Source: Oribacterium sp. (lineage in GTDB: Bacteria; Bacillota_A; Clostridia; Lachnospirales; Lachnospiraceae). Taken from it: 7,385 bases of DNA. This document shows, piece after piece, positions 5,766-7,385 of the stretch. Below the pieces are notes generated by a model. The model was not told where the DNA came from, did not search any database, and saw only the letters and a program-made list of their open reading frames with translations. The stretch is from the NCBI GenBank assembly GCA_017940955.1, contig JAGAXP010000031.1, forward strand, positions 1-7,385. Reading direction: 5' to 3'. Numbering within the stretch: the first letter of the stretch is position 1; every line of letters begins with the position of its first letter. The position numbers were made by a program, and so were the translations under genes.

Positions 5766-7097
5766 TTACAACAACTCTCCGGGAGCGCCGGTGGTTTTAC
5801 GGTTTTTAACGCAGGTCTCGAGGGAGATGGCGTCATAGATGTCTTCATCTATTTTGTCGCAAATGTTCTTGTAATCTGAAAGTGTGAGGTCGTCGAGGGC
5901 ACACTTCTTCTCTTCGCATAAGAGAACAAGCTCTCCTACGATGCCATGAGCTGTTCTGAAGGGTACGCCTTTTCTTACGAGGTAATCTGCAACGTCTGTA
6001 GCATTGGTGAAGCCACGCTTTGCTGAATCCTCCATGCGGTTCTTGTTGAAGGTCATGGTGCTGAGCATGCCGTTCATCAGTTTTACGGAATCAAGAACGG
6101 TATCCATGGCGTCAAAAGCAAATTCTTTATCCTCCTGCATATCCTTGTTGTAGGCAAGGGGAAGTCCTTTCATAACAACCAGAAGGCTCTGAAGCGCACC
6201 ATATACTCGTCCGGTCTTTCCGCGGATAAGCTCGGCTATATCCGGGTTCTTCTTCTGCGGCATAATGCTTGAGCCGGTGGAATAGGCGTCTGATATGCGG
6301 ACAAACCGGTACTCATTGGAGTTCCAGATAATGATTTCTTCGCTTAAACGGCTAAGATGCATCTGTATGGTTGAAAGATCGAATAAATATTCAAGAAGAT
6401 AATCTCTGTCAGATACGGAATCCATGGAGTTGTTTGTTGGTTTTCTGAATTCCAGTAGTTTTGCTGTATAGTCTCTGTCCAGAGGATAAGTGGTTCCCGC
6501 AAAGGCTCCTGCTCCAAGGGGGCACTCGTTAAGGCGCTCTCTTGTGTCGCTGAGACGGCTAAGGTCTCTCTGAAGCATTTCTTTATAAGCCCCCATGTGA
6601 TGTGCAAGGGTTGTTGGCTGTGCCTTCTGAAGGTGTGTAAAGCCCGGCATATATGTGTCACGGTTCTCATTTATCAGCTTTTCAAAGGTGCTGATGAGTT
6701 CCTTGATCTCTTCCGCCATGCTGTCCATATGGTCGCGGGTATACATCTTCATATCAAGGGCTACCTGATCATTACGGCTGCGTCCTGTGTGAAGTCTTTT
6801 TCCTGCTTCTCCAATGCGTTCTGTGAGTTCTGCCTCTATAAAGCTGTGAATATCTTCGGCATCGCCACCTATTACCAGTTTTCCTTCTTCTATGTCGGAA
6901 AGGATTCCTTCGAGGCCTTTTACGATGGCTTCGCTGTCTTCTTCTGAGATGATGCTTTGTTTTCCAAGCATTTTTGCATGTGCTATTGATCCTCTGATGT
7001 CCTGTCTGTACATGCGTTTATCAAAACTGAGTGATTCGTTAAATGCTTCTGTTAATGCATCTTCTGCTTCTGTAAATCTGCCGCCCCAAAGCTTCAT
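5766..7097 (-). CDS. argH: Argininosuccinate lyase
   Basis: A 443-residue member of the fumarase/aspartase superfamily that splits argininosuccinate into arginine and fumarate; active sites form in a homotetramer. Landmarks are KLWGGRF at the start, TGRSRNDQ (104-111), the catalytic histidine region FTHLQKAQP (H155), the signature GSSIMPQKKNPD (275-286) with the catalytic serine, and YNKDMQEDK (316-324). The end is short: it stops at GAPGELL, where family members usually continue with a helix of roughly a dozen residues after the G-x-A/S-P turn. The alternative downstream frames do not continue it. The ATG at 7097 has GGAGG 7 nt upstream. It is separated from argG by the inverted repeat and ARG boxes, so it is probably its own transcription unit. 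The 56 bases after the stop have a run of seven Us on the minus strand but no GC-rich stem. Confidence 0.95.
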   Translation of the reverse strand: MKLWGGRFTEAEDALTEAFNESLSFDKRMYRQDIRGSIAHAKMLGKQSIISEEDSEAIVKGLEGILSDIEEGKLVIGGDAEDIHSFIEAELTERIGEAGKRLHTGRSRNDQVALDMKMYTRDHMDSMAEEIKELISTFEKLINENRDTYMPGFTHLQKAQPTTLAHHMGAYKEMLQRDLSRLSDTRERLNECPLGAGAFAGTTYPLDRDYTAKLLEFRKPTNNSMDSVSDRDYLLEYLFDLSTIQMHLSRLSEEIIIWNSNEYRFVRISDAYSTGSSIMPQKKNPDIAELIRGKTGRVYGALQSLLVVMKGLPLAYNKDMQEDKEFAFDAMDTVLDSVKLMNGMLSTMTFNKNRMEDSAKRGFTNATDVADYLVRKGVPFRTAHGIVGELVLLCEEKKCALDDLTLSDYKNICDKIDEDIYDAISLETCVKNRKTTGAPGELL

Positions 7098-7130
7098 TGG
7101 CGTTCCTCCGTGATCAAATTATTTGGACAA

Positions 7131-7182
7131 GGATTCCACCGGGGACGGTTCTCGCCGGCGAGAACTGTCCCCGGTGGAATCC
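7131..7182. repeat. 52-bp near-perfect palindrome in the argH leader (REP-like)
   Basis: Arms 7131-7156 and 7157-7182 are exact reverse complements except for G7147/T7166, which is still a G-U pair in plus-strand RNA. There is no spacer. It is much more GC-rich than its surroundings (core CCGGGGAC-GTTCTCGCC). It starts 34 bp upstream of the argH ATG and 22 bp upstream of its Shine-Dalgarno. GGGGAC-GTTCT palindromes recall dispersed REP-like sequences of clostridia, but that is from memory and the copy number here is unknown. Confidence 0.75.
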
Positions 7183-7191
7183 TCTGTAAAC

Positions 7192-7226
7192 AAAAAAGTC
7201 CCGTGTGTATTTTACTACACACGGGA
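7192..7226 (-). terminator. Intrinsic terminator upstream of argH, pointing toward argH
   Basis: TCCCGTGTGTA (7199-7209) pairs perfectly with TACACACGGGA (7216-7226) around a 6-nt loop. On the minus strand the stem is followed after one C by six Us (complement of 7192-7197). It would end a transcript coming from the right, 95 bp before the argH start codon. It is either the end of an upstream gene outside the window or an attenuator in the argH leader. Confidence 0.8.
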
Positions 7227-7316
7227 TATTATGTTAAATATTTTAAATGAATATCTTGTATTTCCGGACGGAAAATGGAAGGGATGGGTGACGGGCCACG
7301 AGATTGAAAGTACATC

Positions 7317-7378
7317 TGGCGCATTCATGTACGCCCCATATGCACTGACGTGCATCTGGTTCGTACATGAATGCACCA
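7317..7378. repeat. 62-bp imperfect palindrome at the window edge
   Basis: GCATTCATGTACG (7321-7333) pairs perfectly with 7362-7374, and in register ATGCAC (7340-7345) pairs with GTGCAT (7350-7355) around a TGAC loop. Partial pairing fills the middle, and GGT/ACC pairs lie outside. There is no U tract on either side. From 7231 to the window end one plus-strand frame and one minus-strand frame both stay open, but about 50 codons is not significant and neither protein is recognisable, so I call no gene here. Confidence 0.6.
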
Positions 7379-7385
7379 TCTGTTC

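Noticed and set aside
7281..7305. T-box-like sequence (GGGTGACGGGCCACG) before argH
   Set aside because: It lies on the strand opposite argH and does not match the conserved T-box AGGGTGGNACCGCG; no specifier stem seen.
7231..7385. Plus-strand partial ORF beginning MLNILNEYLVF, and an opposing minus-strand open frame ending at 7215
   Set aside because: About 50 open codons can occur by chance; no Shine-Dalgarno, no recognised family, and the minus-strand stop would fall inside the terminator hairpin.

Overview
The window is an arginine-biosynthesis locus with a very small type I toxin-antitoxin-like module at its left end. The protein sequences, strong AAGGAGG-type ribosome binding sites, roughly mid-40s % G+C by eye and A/T-rich ARG-box-like operators suggest a Gram-positive clostridium, most likely Lachnospiraceae (Butyrivibrio/Roseburia-like). 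The genus is an inference from protein resemblance and was not tested.

Layout, left to right. Bases 1-84 hold nothing I can assign. Bases 85-405 hold two convergent short transcription units. The plus-strand unit has a TTGACT-17-TAATAT promoter, a structured leader, a possible 10-codon leader ORF and a 27-residue holin-like membrane toxin. The minus-strand unit has a TTGACT-17-TATCAT promoter and would make an RNA of about 100 nt with no evident ORF. Both end in one bidirectional terminator. The two RNAs begin with nearly the same sequence because the DNA repeats are inverted, and part of that sequence can pair with the toxin Shine-Dalgarno. A 27-bp-period tandem repeat follows at 404-460.

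Bases 465-5259 are a minus-strand operon, argG-argJ-argB-argD in transcription order. argJ, argB and argD are tightly packed (10 and 14 bp gaps); argG lies 142 bp upstream of argJ. A well-formed promoter (TTGCAT-17-TATTAT) sits before argG, and its -35 box lies inside a perfect ARG-box-like dyad. Up to three more candidate boxes lie upstream. Next comes a 229-bp imperfect inverted repeat (5481-5709), possibly a miniature mobile element, and then argH (5766-7097, minus strand) as a separate unit.

The 288 bases right of argH hold a 52-bp near-perfect palindrome in the argH leader, an intrinsic terminator pointing toward argH, and a 62-bp imperfect palindrome at the window edge. No convincing argH promoter is visible downstream of that terminator.

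Together the genes encode the acetyl-cycle route. ArgJ recycles the acetyl group and makes N-acetylglutamate, ArgB phosphorylates it, ArgD transaminates to N-acetylornithine, ArgJ releases ornithine, and ArgG plus ArgH turn citrulline into arginine. argC and argF, both required for the complete route, are not in the window. ArgB carries the N-terminal helix and C-terminal features of the arginine-inhibited class, so control is probably double: ArgR repression at argG and feedback inhibition at ArgB. No terminator is visible between argD and the antitoxin gene, so operon read-through could produce RNA containing the antitoxin.
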